Of a DNA stretch of 64,000 bases, positions 37,892-47,232 are shown piece after piece; position 1 is the first letter of the stretch; every line of letters starts with the position of its first letter. Source of the stretch: Polaribacter sejongensis (GTDB lineage Bacteria > Bacteroidota > Bacteroidia > Flavobacteriales > Flavobacteriaceae). Location of the stretch: positions 3,045,501 to 3,109,500 of the forward strand of contig NZ_CP150667.1 in the NCBI RefSeq assembly GCF_038024065.1, read 5' to 3'. The position numbers were made by a program, and so were the translations under genes. Under the pieces are notes generated by a model. The model worked only from the letters and a program-made list of their open reading frames with translations. It had not been told where the DNA came from and did no database searches.

Positions 37892-40800
37892 TTATAAATC
37901 GATGTTTACACCAAATAAGAAGGTTTTAGTGTTTGGGTATGCAGAAAGTTCTATTCCTGCTGCTCCACTTGCTCCTGCAGAACCAGATGAACCAACTATT
38001 TCTGGAGTAAAACCAGAATATTTAGTAAACATAAATGGGTTTTTAGCAGTTGCATAAACTCTAATTCTAGAAACTTGATTCATTAGTACTGGTAAAGTAT
38101 AACCAATAGTAATATTGTTGATTCTTAAATAATCTCCATCTTCTAAATAATAACTTGATGCATAAGAGTCTTTACCTGCTCCTGGGTTTACGTTGGTAGA
38201 TCCTTCGCCTGTCCATCTATTTGCAAATGTATCATACGCTATGTTTTCACCACCGTCTATGCTCGTTCCTTTTAATCCATTATAAATTTTATTTCCTCCA
38301 GCTCCAAAAGCATCAATAGCTAAGTCAAAACTTTTATAGTTTAAACCTACATTAAATCCGAAGTTGTAAGTAGGAATGTAAGAACCGAAGAATTTTTTAT
38401 CATTATCATCGATAACACCATCGTTATTTTGATCTTTATAACGTAAATGTCCTGGAGATGGAGTACCGTAATGTGCATTGTTATTTATTTCATCTTGGTT
38501 TTGCCAAACACCATCTGCTTCGTACATCCACCAAGCATAAATAGGTTGTCCTTCTTGTAATTTCTTTGTGATTTGACCGTTAGATAAACTACCTCCGGTT
38601 TGACCATCATAAGCTGATTTTACATTCTCAACATTATTTTTATTATCAGAAAACACAAAACCTAAATTGTAAGATAAATCTTCAGTGATATTATCTCTCC
38701 AGTTAAATTCTATTTCATAACCTTTGTTTAGCACCTCAGCTCCATGATCATAATAATTGGTTCCTTCACCAGAAGTGTAAACGGGAGTTACATTTAGAAT
38801 GGCATTTTCTGTGTTTCTGTTGTAGTAGTTAAAACTACCAGATAATCTTGAGCTATACGCCTGAAAATCTAAACCAACGTTTGTTTCTTTAGTAATTTCC
38901 CAAGAAATAGGGTAGATAGAAGCACCTAAAGCTGCACCGTACACTAAATCTTGATTCGCCCCAAATACGTAATTTACATTACTACTTCCGGTAGCGGTTG
39001 AATATGTTGACACATTAAAAGGAACATCTGAATTTCCTAATTTACCCCAACCTACTCTCATTTTTAAGAAATTTAGGTTTTCTATATCACTTAAAAATGA
39101 TTCTTTAGTTAACACCCAACCTGCACTAAAAGAAGGGAAGTTTCCAAAATATTCTGTATTGTTATCATTATTGAATGTGCTTATACCATCTCTACGAATG
39201 TTTGCTTGAAGAAAGTATTTTTCGTTGTAGTTATATTGCAACCTTCCATAATACGATAATTGATTTGTAGGCGTAGATGAACTTTGTTGTGACGTTTGTT
39301 CATAATCTTCAGAAGCAAAGTTGATGTTCCAGTATTGTTCTTTTTGTGGTACATCATAAGCAAGTTGATAAGTGCTAAACGTATTGTTTTTACTTCCTTT
39401 TGTAAGACCTGCTACCACATTAATGCTGTGATTACCTATTATTTTGTCGAAAGTTAAATAGTTATCCCAGTTGTATCTATAGCTTTCAGATCTACTAAAA
39501 GATAAGTTGTTATCTGCATATGCTGTAGTTGTTGGGTTTGCTTCTTTTAAAGCATTAAAATCAGCTTCATTTTGCCCTGTATTTGTAGTTAAATACTGAG
39601 ACTTAATATCATTAAAAGATCTTGATTTGTAGTACGATTTAGTACCTCCAAAACGAGAGTTTGCTTTTAAAGAACCTGTTATCTTAACCTCTAAATCAAA
39701 AGATCCTTGTAAATCTGTAGTTTCGTCTTTTTGATTGTTATAATATACAGTTGCCAAAGGGTTACCTATAGAGTTTAAACGGCTGTTACCTTGGTAACCA
39801 ACAATTCCTGTATTCGTATTCCAGTTAGATTGACCAAAAGCACCATTATCATAGTACGCAGGCACTAATGGAGATTGTCTGTATGCTTCATTAAAGGCAT
39901 TAAAAGGTTTTGGAGTTCCTTTTGAAATTGCAGCACTAAAGCTTTGCGTTAATTTTACCCTGTTTTCAAAAAGGTTGAAGGTATTGTTAGATCTTAACGT
40001 ATTTCTAGTTAAGTTTTGATCTTTTAAAAGTCCATCTTCATTGTAATTATTTAAACTAAAGAAATAATTTGTATGTTCATTAGCTCCTGAAATAGAAACA
40101 TTATTACTATTAGATAATCTAACGTCTGTTAACTCATCATACCAATCTGTATCATTTGCTTGGTTCGGTGATAATAAATCTGTAGACCCTAAAGATGTAC
40201 GAACTTCATTAAAGTAAGTAATGTACTCTGAAGCATCTGCCATTTTTACTGGGTTCAGCGTACTCGTTGCTCCGTAGTAAGAACTTAATGAAACTTTAGC
40301 TTTTCCATTCTTTCCTTTTTTGGTTGTAATGAATATAACACCGTTTGCAGCATCCATACCATAAATAGCAGCTGAGGCAGCATCTTTCATAACATCCATT
40401 GTTTCAATATCAGAAGGGTTTATGTTACTAATACCACTTACTTGTATACCATCTACAATATAAAGAGGTGTTGTACCAGATGCGGCAGTACCTAATCCTC
40501 TTATCATTACTACAGGATCGCTACCAGGTGCATTGGTGTTAATAATATTTACACCAGACAATTTTCCTTGTATAGATTGTGTTGCGTTTGCCGCTGGTTG
40601 TTTTAATAAATCATCTGATTTAATACTAGAAACAGCACCTGTAAGATCTGATCTTTTTTGGGTACCATAACCAATAACTACAATCTCATTTAGAGATTCT
40701 ACGTCATCTTCTAATGAAATATCGATAACATTTTCACTATTTACTGTTACTGTAATTTTTTTAAAGCCAATGTAGCTAAATGTTAATTGTTCACCTTTAT

Positions 40801-40990
40801 TAACGGTAAGAGCGTACTTTCCATCAAAATCGGTTGAGACTCCGTTGCTTGTTCCTGCTACAGCAACGCTTACTCCTGGTAAAGGAGTACCTCCATTTTT
40901 ACTTGTTACAATACCATTTATTTCCATTTCTTGTGCAAAAGCACCTAATGAAAAAAACAGTATTAATAATAGACTAATCTTTGTTTTCAT
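37892..40990 (-). CDS. SusC/RagA family TonB-linked outer-membrane oligosaccharide transporter
   Basis: 1,032 residues. A signal peptide (ending GAFAQ) is followed by a carboxypeptidase-regulatory-like domain (about 23-105), a TonB-box/plug start (NEIVVIGYGTQKR near residue 104), the SusC plug motif with GLGTAASGTTPLYIVDG and AAIYGMDAANGVI, and a 22-strand barrel ending FGVNIDL. It imports oligosaccharides with SusD using TonB energy. It is the first gene of the operon; its 250-bp upstream region carries repeated TGACGTA sites. Confidence 0.96.
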   Translation of the reverse strand: MKTKISLLLILFFSLGAFAQEMEINGIVTSKNGGTPLPGVSVAVAGTSNGVSTDFDGKYALTVNKGEQLTFSYIGFKKITVTVNSENVIDISLEDDVESLNEIVVIGYGTQKRSDLTGAVSSIKSDDLLKQPAANATQSIQGKLSGVNIINTNAPGSDPVVMIRGLGTAASGTTPLYIVDGIQVSGISNINPSDIETMDVMKDAASAAIYGMDAANGVIFITTKKGKNGKAKVSLSSYYGATSTLNPVKMADASEYITYFNEVRTSLGSTDLLSPNQANDTDWYDELTDVRLSNSNNVSISGANEHTNYFFSLNNYNEDGLLKDQNLTRNTLRSNNTFNLFENRVKLTQSFSAAISKGTPKPFNAFNEAYRQSPLVPAYYDNGAFGQSNWNTNTGIVGYQGNSRLNSIGNPLATVYYNNQKDETTDLQGSFDLEVKITGSLKANSRFGGTKSYYKSRSFNDIKSQYLTTNTGQNEADFNALKEANPTTTAYADNNLSFSRSESYRYNWDNYLTFDKIIGNHSINVVAGLTKGSKNNTFSTYQLAYDVPQKEQYWNINFASEDYEQTSQQSSSTPTNQLSYYGRLQYNYNEKYFLQANIRRDGISTFNNDNNTEYFGNFPSFSAGWVLTKESFLSDIENLNFLKMRVGWGKLGNSDVPFNVSTYSTATGSSNVNYVFGANQDLVYGAALGASIYPISWEITKETNVGLDFQAYSSRLSGSFNYYNRNTENAILNVTPVYTSGEGTNYYDHGAEVLNKGYEIEFNWRDNITEDLSYNLGFVFSDNKNNVENVKSAYDGQTGGSLSNGQITKKLQEGQPIYAWWMYEADGVWQNQDEINNNAHYGTPSPGHLRYKDQNNDGVIDDNDKKFFGSYIPTYNFGFNVGLNYKSFDLAIDAFGAGGNKIYNGLKGTSIDGGENIAYDTFANRWTGEGSTNVNPGAGKDSYASSYYLEDGDYLRINNITIGYTLPVLMNQVSRIRVYATAKNPFMFTKYSGFTPEIVGSSGSAGASGAAGIELSAYPNTKTFLFGVNIDL

Positions 40991-41083
40991 ATTAGTGTTA
41001 TTAATTATTAAATATTCAGTTTATTCGGTAGACTAAATTATAAACTATTATTAAATAAATTAAAAAGAGCTTTACATTTTAAA

Positions 41084-41204
41084 TACGTCACTAAATGCAC
41101 CAAATGTTAAAAATCATTAACAAATCGCGGTTGACGTACTTTGTTGCCCTAAATAAAACGTTGTAGTTGAAGGTGAATTTAATAAATGACGTATAGATGA
41201 CGTA
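41084..41204 (-). promoter_or_regulatory. Candidate operator array (TGACGTA) upstream of susC
   Basis: Four copies of the heptamer TGACGTA lie in the 250-bp region upstream of susC. On the plus strand they are forward at 41132-41138, 41187-41193 and 41198-41204, and inverted (TACGTCA) at 41084-41090. The last two forward copies are 11 bp apart, one helical turn. They are candidate sites for the LuxR-type regulator encoded just upstream. Confidence 0.5.
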
Positions 41205-41240
41205 GTTATTAATTGTGTATTAGGTAAAAAAAGAAGTTCA

Positions 41241-44036
41241 TTATTTGATATTTAACAAATAATCAGTGATAGAAATGTCATTTTCTAAATTTAACTTCTT
41301 TTTTAACCTATATCTATGCGTTTCTACACCCCTATGAGAGATATTCATTAAAGGTGCAATTTCTTTTGAAGAAAGATTCATTTTGATGTAAGCACATATC
41401 TTTAAATCCTTTGGAGTAAGTTTTGGGTGTTTGGTTTTTAAGATTTCGAAAAACTCATCATGAACTTGACTGAAGTTATTTTCGAAAACAGCCCATTCAT
41501 CTTTAAGTACAATAGAATTATCTAATTTTTTCAACAATTTTTTAAAGTTGTACTGACTATTAAACCCTTCTTTATGCCCCATCAGATCTTTTTTAATTTC
41601 CTCAAGGATTTCATTTTTCTTCACCAAAGCCATCGCATTATTGGCTAGCTGTTTACTTTTAAGCTTAATTTCTTTTTGCAAAGATTCATTCTTAAACTCT
41701 ACAATTTGTTTTTCGTTTTCTAAGGTCTTTTCGCGTAGTAATTTTTCTTGTTCTTTTTGGTACTTGATTTTTATAAGACGCTGTTCTTTTGCTATTTTTT
41801 TATTTTGCAAAACATATAATAGTACAATAATTAAAAGTGCAATAATTGCGTATAGCAAGAACCCAAAAGTATCTCTATACCAGGGTGGTAATACATCTAT
41901 ATGTAAATTTTGAACAGTTGATATATTTCCTGAATTCCCTTTTGCTCTAAAGGAAATTGTATATTCTCCGTCTTTAAGGTTAGGGAACTCTATTTTATCG
42001 TTTTCTGCTTTGTACCATAAATTACCGGTGTTAGATATTTTGTATTCAAAATAATGGTTTAAGGACTTTGAAGAAGACAGCGCTACCGTAATATTTTCAT
42101 TAAAATTAAAACGGACTTCATTGTTTTTAATCTTAGATATATCAATAGGAATTCCATCTACAGATATAACTTCTATTTTTGGCTTTTGTAAACGATTATT
42201 AGAGGCTGTGGTATTATTAATCATCATAAAACCATTGTCTAAATTTAAAGCATAAGCAGAATCATTTACTTTAGATACATTTTCGTAACCTATAATGTAT
42301 CTGTTTTTTAATTGATCATCACTTAAAATGAGTAGTTCGTCATCATTAGAGAAAGATTTAAAATTAATAAAGCCATGATTGTTTTTCAGTGCAAAAAGAT
42401 TCGTGTCATCTTCAGATATTATATAACTATGCTTTCCTAACTTATTATTAAGTAGTTTATAAGGAATAATAGAGTCTAAAATAGGTTCATATTTCTGCCA
42501 ACCTTCACTTGTTTTAAAACTAATATTGTTCTTAATATTATAAACCCTTATATTATAATTAGAGCTAATACCTTTTTTTTCATAATTCTCTACACTACGT
42601 ATGGTTTCATAATCTTCATCAAACTGAATCTTATAAACGCCTTTGGTTTCATGTGCAACCCAAGCTGTGTAAGAATTTTCAAATACTAAAAAGCGAGAAG
42701 GTATTAAGGCTTTGTCAAACTGTTTTACAGTCCACTCTCCATTTTTCTTTTCAAACTTTACCAATCCAGAATAGGTACCTTGAATATAGGTATCATTTCT
42801 TTCAGGAACTTTCTTTATCGTCCAGCCTCCAGTAAAATTAGAGATTTTTTTAAAAGTATTCGTGTCTACTAAAAAAGTTCCTTCATTATGACCACAAAAA
42901 AGCTCATCACCTATAATTGTTAAATCCCAAACCTGACCTTGCGAACCTTCTATAAACACTAATTGATCATTAGCATCAAGTTTAAAAAGCCCAGTATTAG
43001 TTCCGATATAAATAACATCCTTGTATTCAATAATATCATAAACAGCACCGAGTTTCCCAGAAACATCATTAAAGAAATAATTACTACTGCTTAGTTCTAT
43101 ATGAGCAATTCCATTATCTAAACCCAACCAAAGGTTGTCTGAATCATCTAGTGCTTGACCCAAAACAGTATTATTTAATAAACCATTCTCTTTACTGATA
43201 TGAAATTTTAAGTTCCCTAAATGATCCGTTAAGAAAACGCCGTCTTTTATAGTTCCGAAAACCATTTCTCCATTTTTTAGAATAGAAAAATCATTAAGTT
43301 GATGTAGTTTAATGGCTTCATTTATCTCAAAACCGGTAGGAATTAGCTTTCCTTTCTTTAGAAAAAAACTTCCTTTTAGAGAGGTCATCAACAGAAGCTT
43401 ATCTTCATATTTGTTGATAGATATGATTTTAGTATCTAAAAGCAAGTCATTAGAATAAAAAGGTGCTAGTTTATTGTCTTTAAGTAAGAAAACACCTCCA
43501 TTTAAAGTACTTACATATAAATCATCGTCAATAGCACTAAGTGAAATAAGTATGGAGTCAGACTTTAATTGTGTAATGCTCTTATAATCATATATATAAA
43601 TATTTAAGAAAGAACGAAAAATTATTTTGTCTTTATATTTTACAATACTCCATATTTCTTCATTAGGAGAAATCTTGTTAAGAATCGTGTCACTTAATGA
43701 TTGGTATTTAAGGATTCCGAAATGATCTCTTTCCCAAAAGCCAAATTCTTCGAACGAACCTGTGTAAATGATATCATCTACAGCTAAAACTGATCGAACG
43801 GTTGTTTTATTAGGTAATTGATACAGTTTCCAAACCAGCGCATTATATTCTAATAAGCCACTATTATTAGCAACATATACTTTGCCGTTTTCAGTTCTTG
43901 TAATGTCCCAATTTTGGTTACCAGCTTTGTATTCTGCCAGCATATAGTTTTTTAGACTAGGAGAAAATTGAGCATTTACAGCTGTTATAAATATATAAAA
44001 GAAAAGTATGCTTAAAATTTTTAAATGTTTTGTCAT
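41241..44036 (-). CDS. Membrane-bound propeller/Y_Y_Y sensor with LuxR-type HTH regulator
   Basis: 931 residues. A signal peptide (ending AVNAQ) precedes a periplasmic two-component-regulator-type propeller at about 25-625 with repeats such as NLWLGLDNGIAHIE and VIYIGTNTGLFKL. A Y_Y_Y (triple tyrosine) domain lies at about 640-715, one transmembrane helix at about 722-745, a coiled coil at about 748-815, and a C-terminal LuxR/GerE-type helix-turn-helix at about 865-925 (LTPKDLKICAYIKM, SSKEIAPLMNIS, VETHRYRLKKKL). No histidine kinase or receiver domain is present, so sensing and DNA binding occur in one chain. It lies directly upstream of the SusCD operon and is its likely activator. Confidence 0.9.
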   Translation of the reverse strand: MTKHLKILSILFFYIFITAVNAQFSPSLKNYMLAEYKAGNQNWDITRTENGKVYVANNSGLLEYNALVWKLYQLPNKTTVRSVLAVDDIIYTGSFEEFGFWERDHFGILKYQSLSDTILNKISPNEEIWSIVKYKDKIIFRSFLNIYIYDYKSITQLKSDSILISLSAIDDDLYVSTLNGGVFLLKDNKLAPFYSNDLLLDTKIISINKYEDKLLLMTSLKGSFFLKKGKLIPTGFEINEAIKLHQLNDFSILKNGEMVFGTIKDGVFLTDHLGNLKFHISKENGLLNNTVLGQALDDSDNLWLGLDNGIAHIELSSSNYFFNDVSGKLGAVYDIIEYKDVIYIGTNTGLFKLDANDQLVFIEGSQGQVWDLTIIGDELFCGHNEGTFLVDTNTFKKISNFTGGWTIKKVPERNDTYIQGTYSGLVKFEKKNGEWTVKQFDKALIPSRFLVFENSYTAWVAHETKGVYKIQFDEDYETIRSVENYEKKGISSNYNIRVYNIKNNISFKTSEGWQKYEPILDSIIPYKLLNNKLGKHSYIISEDDTNLFALKNNHGFINFKSFSNDDELLILSDDQLKNRYIIGYENVSKVNDSAYALNLDNGFMMINNTTASNNRLQKPKIEVISVDGIPIDISKIKNNEVRFNFNENITVALSSSKSLNHYFEYKISNTGNLWYKAENDKIEFPNLKDGEYTISFRAKGNSGNISTVQNLHIDVLPPWYRDTFGFLLYAIIALLIIVLLYVLQNKKIAKEQRLIKIKYQKEQEKLLREKTLENEKQIVEFKNESLQKEIKLKSKQLANNAMALVKKNEILEEIKKDLMGHKEGFNSQYNFKKLLKKLDNSIVLKDEWAVFENNFSQVHDEFFEILKTKHPKLTPKDLKICAYIKMNLSSKEIAPLMNISHRGVETHRYRLKKKLNLENDISITDYLLNIK

Positions 44037-44090
44037 TACGATTCGTTAACTAATTTGATGTGTTTATAAGGCAGATTAAAAGTACTGTTT

Positions 44091-44297
44091 TTAATCTTTT
44101 TGATACTCTAAAATATCTGCAGGTTGACAATCTAGTGCTTTGCAAATTGCTTCTAAGGTAGAAAAACGAACGGCCTTTGCTTTGCCAGACTTTAAAACGG
44201 ATAAGTTTGCGGTTGTAATGCCAATGATTTCTGCCAATTCTTTACTCCGCATTTTACGTTTGGCAAGCATTACATCTAAGTTTACTATGATTGCCAT
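44091..44297 (-). CDS. XRE/Cro-type helix-turn-helix regulator
   Basis: 68 residues, a single HTH domain of the YozG type (MLAKRKMRSKELAEIIGIT, NLSVLKSGKAKAVRF, LEAICKALDCQPADIL). One base separates its ATG from the stop of the DUF2975 gene, so the two form a unit. HTH of this type paired with DUF2975 proteins recur in Bacteroidota and Firmicutes (from memory). It probably autoregulates through the inverted repeat at 44806-44827. Confidence 0.9.
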   Translation of the reverse strand: MAIIVNLDVMLAKRKMRSKELAEIIGITTANLSVLKSGKAKAVRFSTLEAICKALDCQPADILEYQKD

Positions 44298-44298
44298 A

Positions 44299-44802
44299 TT
44301 ATATTGTTAAGTCGTTTTCTTGTTTCTGATGTTTTGCGATTTTAAAGATTTCACTTAAAGTCAAAAAGAATAATCCTAAACAGATAATAACTAAATGCTG
44401 ATTTAAACCGAATTCTAAAGATATTTTTTGCTCAAAATACACTTTATTGATTATAGAAATTGTGAATGAAATAATTCCGGAAATCAATAATAGATTTCCT
44501 GCCTTTTTGAAGGATGAAATAACGGTTTCTTCAAATATTTTTACTCTTACAAAGTGGTTTAGTACTTTCTTAAAAAAATACAAAGCAGCAATAATTAATA
44601 AATAATTTAGTGTAGAAACAACAAGAAGTGTTTTTGAGAATAGTGTGTCGGTATTAAGACCTATTGAGTTTATTTTTATATTTAAATCACCTAGGTCTAC
44701 AAAGAAAATCGCAATAGAAAATCCGATAATTATTAAGACTATTGGCATGGAAAAAATCCAAAGTAAATCTACAATTGCTTTTAAAATATTAATTTTTCTC
44801 AT
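44299..44802 (-). CDS. DUF2975 family membrane protein
   Basis: 167 residues with four hydrophobic segments (about 12-34, 52-74, 96-116, 134-154) and charged loops, including FVRVKIFEETVISSFKKAG typical of DUF2975. Function is unknown; the family is nearly always next to a small XRE-type regulator, as here. A membrane signal that modulates the HTH protein is a reasonable guess only. Confidence 0.85.
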   Translation of the reverse strand: MRKINILKAIVDLLWIFSMPIVLIIIGFSIAIFFVDLGDLNIKINSIGLNTDTLFSKTLLVVSTLNYLLIIAALYFFKKVLNHFVRVKIFEETVISSFKKAGNLLLISGIISFTISIINKVYFEQKISLEFGLNQHLVIICLGLFFLTLSEIFKIAKHQKQENDLTI

Positions 44803-44805
44803 GAC

Positions 44806-44851
44806 TTTACATATTTGACACTGTAAATATATAAAAATTATCGAAAAACAA
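44806..44851 (-). promoter_or_regulatory. Promoter and inverted repeat of the DUF2975-HTH unit
   Basis: TTTACA (44806-44811) and TGTAAA (44822-44827) form an inverted repeat with a 10-bp spacer. On the minus strand TTG (44851-44849), 17 bases and TATATTTA (44831-44824) resemble a promoter with one mismatch at the last base. The repeat overlaps the -7 and start region, as expected for autorepression. Confidence 0.45.
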
Positions 44852-44877
44852 TAATAAAATATTAAAAAAAGGTAATT

Positions 44878-45312
44878 TTAAACTTTTTTGATAACGCTTG
44901 TTACAATTCCCCAAATCATAAAATCATTCTCTTCTGTGATTTTTATAATAGGATAATTAGGGTTTTCTGGTTGTAACCAAACTTCGTTTTTTTCTACACG
45001 TAAACGTTTCACAGTGAAATCGCCATCTAAAAAACAAACAGCAATTTTATTGTTGGCAGGTTCTAAACTTCTGTCAATAACTAATAAATCATTGTCATCT
45101 AAACCTGCATCAATCATAGATTGCCCTTTTACTTTTGCAAAAAAAGTAGCGTCTTTGTTGTGGATTAATTCATCATCTAAAGAAATTCTAGTTTCTCTAA
45201 AATCATCTGCAGGAGAAGGAAAACCAGCAGAAATACCAACATCAACCAAAATAGCTCCGTTACCAGAGGAAGTTTTAGGTGTAAAAAAAGTAAGGTTTTT
45301 AGTTCCGTTCAT
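44878..45312 (-). CDS. umuD: UmuD-like S24 self-cleaving protein (Pol V accessory subunit)
   Basis: 144 residues. The cleavage site is AGFPSPADD (Ala29-Gly30, like E. coli Cys24-Gly25). The catalytic dyad is Ser65 in KGQSMIDAG and Lys102 in DFTVKRL, 37 residues apart exactly as in E. coli UmuD. Cleaved UmuD' joins UmuC to form translesion polymerase V. Unusually, umuC is not adjacent: a DUF2007 gene lies between them, and umuC is transcribed first. No promoter was identified in the 52 bp upstream. Confidence 0.93.
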   Translation of the reverse strand: MNGTKNLTFFTPKTSSGNGAILVDVGISAGFPSPADDFRETRISLDDELIHNKDATFFAKVKGQSMIDAGLDDNDLLVIDRSLEPANNKIAVCFLDGDFTVKRLRVEKNEVWLQPENPNYPIIKITEENDFMIWGIVTSVIKKV

Positions 45313-45364
45313 AATGTTTGCAAATTATAACTTTTCTTTAAATGTTAGAGGTATTATTTTGCAA

Positions 45365-45742
45365 TTAAAATAGGGTCTTACAATTATTACAAATGCGTCT
45401 TGTTTTTTCGAAAAAAGGAAATAACTTGTAAAATATATTTTTACTTTGAATTGGAGCAATTAGAATTCGGTTTGAATTACATTTTGGACAAATAAAATCA
45501 TTTCCATTTTCATCCTTTTGATAAATTCTAATTTCATTGTAAATTTCAGAGGCTTTTTCAAAATCATTTTTATGAACCAGTAATTTTACACCTCCAATAG
45601 CATCACTAATAAAAGGATCTGCATCTATGGTCTTTTCATCCATTAACATTGTTACAAAGCCTTCTAAATCTAATTTAGACTTAGTAACATGTGCTTCTAT
45701 AGAATATTGAAAAACGGCTAATATTTTGTAATTATCATTCAT
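45365..45742 (-). CDS. DUF2007 domain protein with C-terminal zinc ribbon
   Basis: 125 residues from the ATG at 45742. The in-frame extension to 45823 is rejected because it translates an intergenic palindromic repeat. Residues about 1-75 are a ferredoxin-like DUF2007 (putative signal transducing) domain: YKILAVFQYSIEAHVTKSKLDLEGF and AIGGVKLLVHKNDFEKA. The last 45 residues carry two Cys pairs, FICPKCNSNR and RRICNNCKTLF, a probable zinc ribbon. Function unknown. It sits between umuC and umuD on the same strand and may be part of their transcript. Confidence 0.82.
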   Translation of the reverse strand: MNDNYKILAVFQYSIEAHVTKSKLDLEGFVTMLMDEKTIDADPFISDAIGGVKLLVHKNDFEKASEIYNEIRIYQKDENGNDFICPKCNSNRILIAPIQSKNIFYKLFPFFEKTRRICNNCKTLF

Positions 45743-45784
45743 AAAAATATCATTTATTATCAATTTAAAGGTTAAAACCTTGTA

Positions 45785-45825
45785 ATTATGAGATTCCTCC
45801 TCGTTCCTCGTTCGGAATGACAAAC
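45785..45825. repeat. GTCATTCCGAAC..GAATCTCA dispersed repeat
   Basis: On the minus strand the text runs GTCATTCCGAACGAGGAACG then AGGAGGAATCTCA. This resembles an intergenic repeat widespread in Bacteroidota (from memory). It lies between umuC and the DUF2007 gene and creates a false N-terminal extension of the latter. Confidence 0.55.
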
Positions 45826-45848
45826 TGAATTTAAAAAGATTTTATTTT

Positions 45849-47114
45849 TTATTTAGATGCTTTTACAATAAAAACATCATTAATATTTGTGGTAAACCTA
45901 GCAGATAATCTTTCTTGACGCATTTTCCACGTGCGGTTTAAATCTTGATTTCCTAATTTAATTTTGTCTGCTTTAAATTTACGATTTAATTTGTCTATTG
46001 CGGACATTAAAGGTTTGTGTTTTGGGTTTTCGTTTGAAAATAAATTCAACTGAAAATTATCATTAGGTACTAAACCTGTAACAATAACACCTGCTCTTTT
46101 ATATTTTATGCCTGCTTTAAAAATACTTTTTACAGCTTCTACAGCTGCATTGGCAATGGTTAAAGTAGAATCTGTTGGAGAGGAAAAAACAACTGTTGTA
46201 CTTTCTCTATGTTGTTGAAATTCTTTTTTATGACGATCGCTAGAAAGTTGTACAATTAACATGTGACAACTAGATTCTTGCTTTCGTAATTTTTCTGCAC
46301 AACTAGCTGCAAAGGTAGAAATACGCTCTTTTATATTGTCAATATCAGCATAGGTGTACTCAAAACTACGTGTGGTAGCAATCATTTTTTTTGATGAAAC
46401 TTCTTCTAACGGAATTTTAGAAATGCCTTGTAAATCTTTTTGCAAACGCCATGCTACAATAGAAAATTCTTTTAAAACCCAATCACTAGAAAGTTGTGTA
46501 AAATCGTATGCCGTAATACAGCCTTTTGCTTCCAATCTTTTTTTTAAACGACTCCCAATTCCCCAAACATTGCCAATTTTTGTCCATTTTAAGGCTTTGA
46601 TTCTTTTTTCGTCAGAATCTATAATACAAATCCCTTTCGATTGTTTTAGGTTAGAACGCGCAATTTTATTGGCAACTTTAGTCAATGCTTTGGTTGGTGC
46701 AATGCCAACGCAAGTTGGTATGCCTGTCCATTTTAAAATACGACTTCTCATTCTTGTAGCGTATTCCTGCAGGTCATAATTTTCAAATCCTTTTAATTGT
46801 AAAAAAGATTCATCAATAGAATAAACTTCTACATCCGGAGAAAAATCAGCCAAAATATTCATCACTCTTGCACTCATATCTCCGTACAACGGATAATTAG
46901 AAGACAAAACCGTAATATTATTTGCTTTACAAAAGGCGTCCCACTTAAAAATAGGCGCACCAAAAGGCAATTGTAATTTCTTAGCTTCATCGCTCATAGA
47001 AATAACACAACCATCATTATTACTTAAAATAGCAACGGGTTTTCCTTGTAAGTTGGGGTTAAAAACCCGCTCGCAAGAAGCATAAAAATTATTACAATCT
47101 ATAAGTGCAAACAT
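45849..47114 (-). CDS. umuC: Y-family DNA polymerase V catalytic subunit UmuC
   Basis: 421 residues. It carries out error-prone translesion synthesis with UmuD'. Palm motifs are FALIDCNNFYASCERVF (metal Asp at residue 5) and YSIDESFLQL (Asp/Glu pair near 102). The helix-hairpin-helix region GNVWGIGSRLKKRL near 186, the little-finger domain and a C-terminal UmuC-specific tail with beta-clamp-type LNLFS follow. Eleven bases upstream of the ATG is an inverted repeat TACCT-N9-AGGTA that could be an SOS-type operator. Confidence 0.95.
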   Translation of the reverse strand: MFALIDCNNFYASCERVFNPNLQGKPVAILSNNDGCVISMSDEAKKLQLPFGAPIFKWDAFCKANNITVLSSNYPLYGDMSARVMNILADFSPDVEVYSIDESFLQLKGFENYDLQEYATRMRSRILKWTGIPTCVGIAPTKALTKVANKIARSNLKQSKGICIIDSDEKRIKALKWTKIGNVWGIGSRLKKRLEAKGCITAYDFTQLSSDWVLKEFSIVAWRLQKDLQGISKIPLEEVSSKKMIATTRSFEYTYADIDNIKERISTFAASCAEKLRKQESSCHMLIVQLSSDRHKKEFQQHRESTTVVFSSPTDSTLTIANAAVEAVKSIFKAGIKYKRAGVIVTGLVPNDNFQLNLFSNENPKHKPLMSAIDKLNRKFKADKIKLGNQDLNRTWKMRQERLSARFTTNINDVFIVKASK

Positions 47115-47124
47115 GCTATAAAAG

Positions 47125-47143
47125 TACCTAAAAATAGCAGGTA
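47125..47143 (-). promoter_or_regulatory. Inverted repeat upstream of umuC
   Basis: TACCT and AGGTA are separated by nine bases and end 11 bp before the umuC ATG. The position suits a repressor operator at a damage-inducible gene, but the half-sites are short and not found again at umuD. Confidence 0.3.
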
Positions 47144-47181
47144 AAATAGCGTTGTTAATATCTTAATTTATAAAAAATAAA

Positions 47182-47216
47182 TTGATTTTAGCTTTTTTTA
47201 AAATTTCATATCTTTG
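47182..47216 (+). promoter_or_regulatory. Promoter of the toxin-antitoxin pair
   Basis: TTG at 47182-47184, a 24-base spacer, then TATCTTTG (exact TAnnTTTG), 17 bp before the antitoxin ATG at 47233. Confidence 0.5.
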
Positions 47217-47232
47217 AAAAAAGTCAATTAAA

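Noticed and set aside
45743..45823. N-terminal extension of the DUF2007 protein
   Set aside because: The extra 27 codons mostly translate a dispersed GTCATTCCGAAC-type repeat; the DUF2007 domain begins at the internal Met at 45742.
46354..46779. A 141-codon plus-strand frame opposite umuC
   Set aside because: Antisense to a conserved polymerase gene with no start signals or homology.
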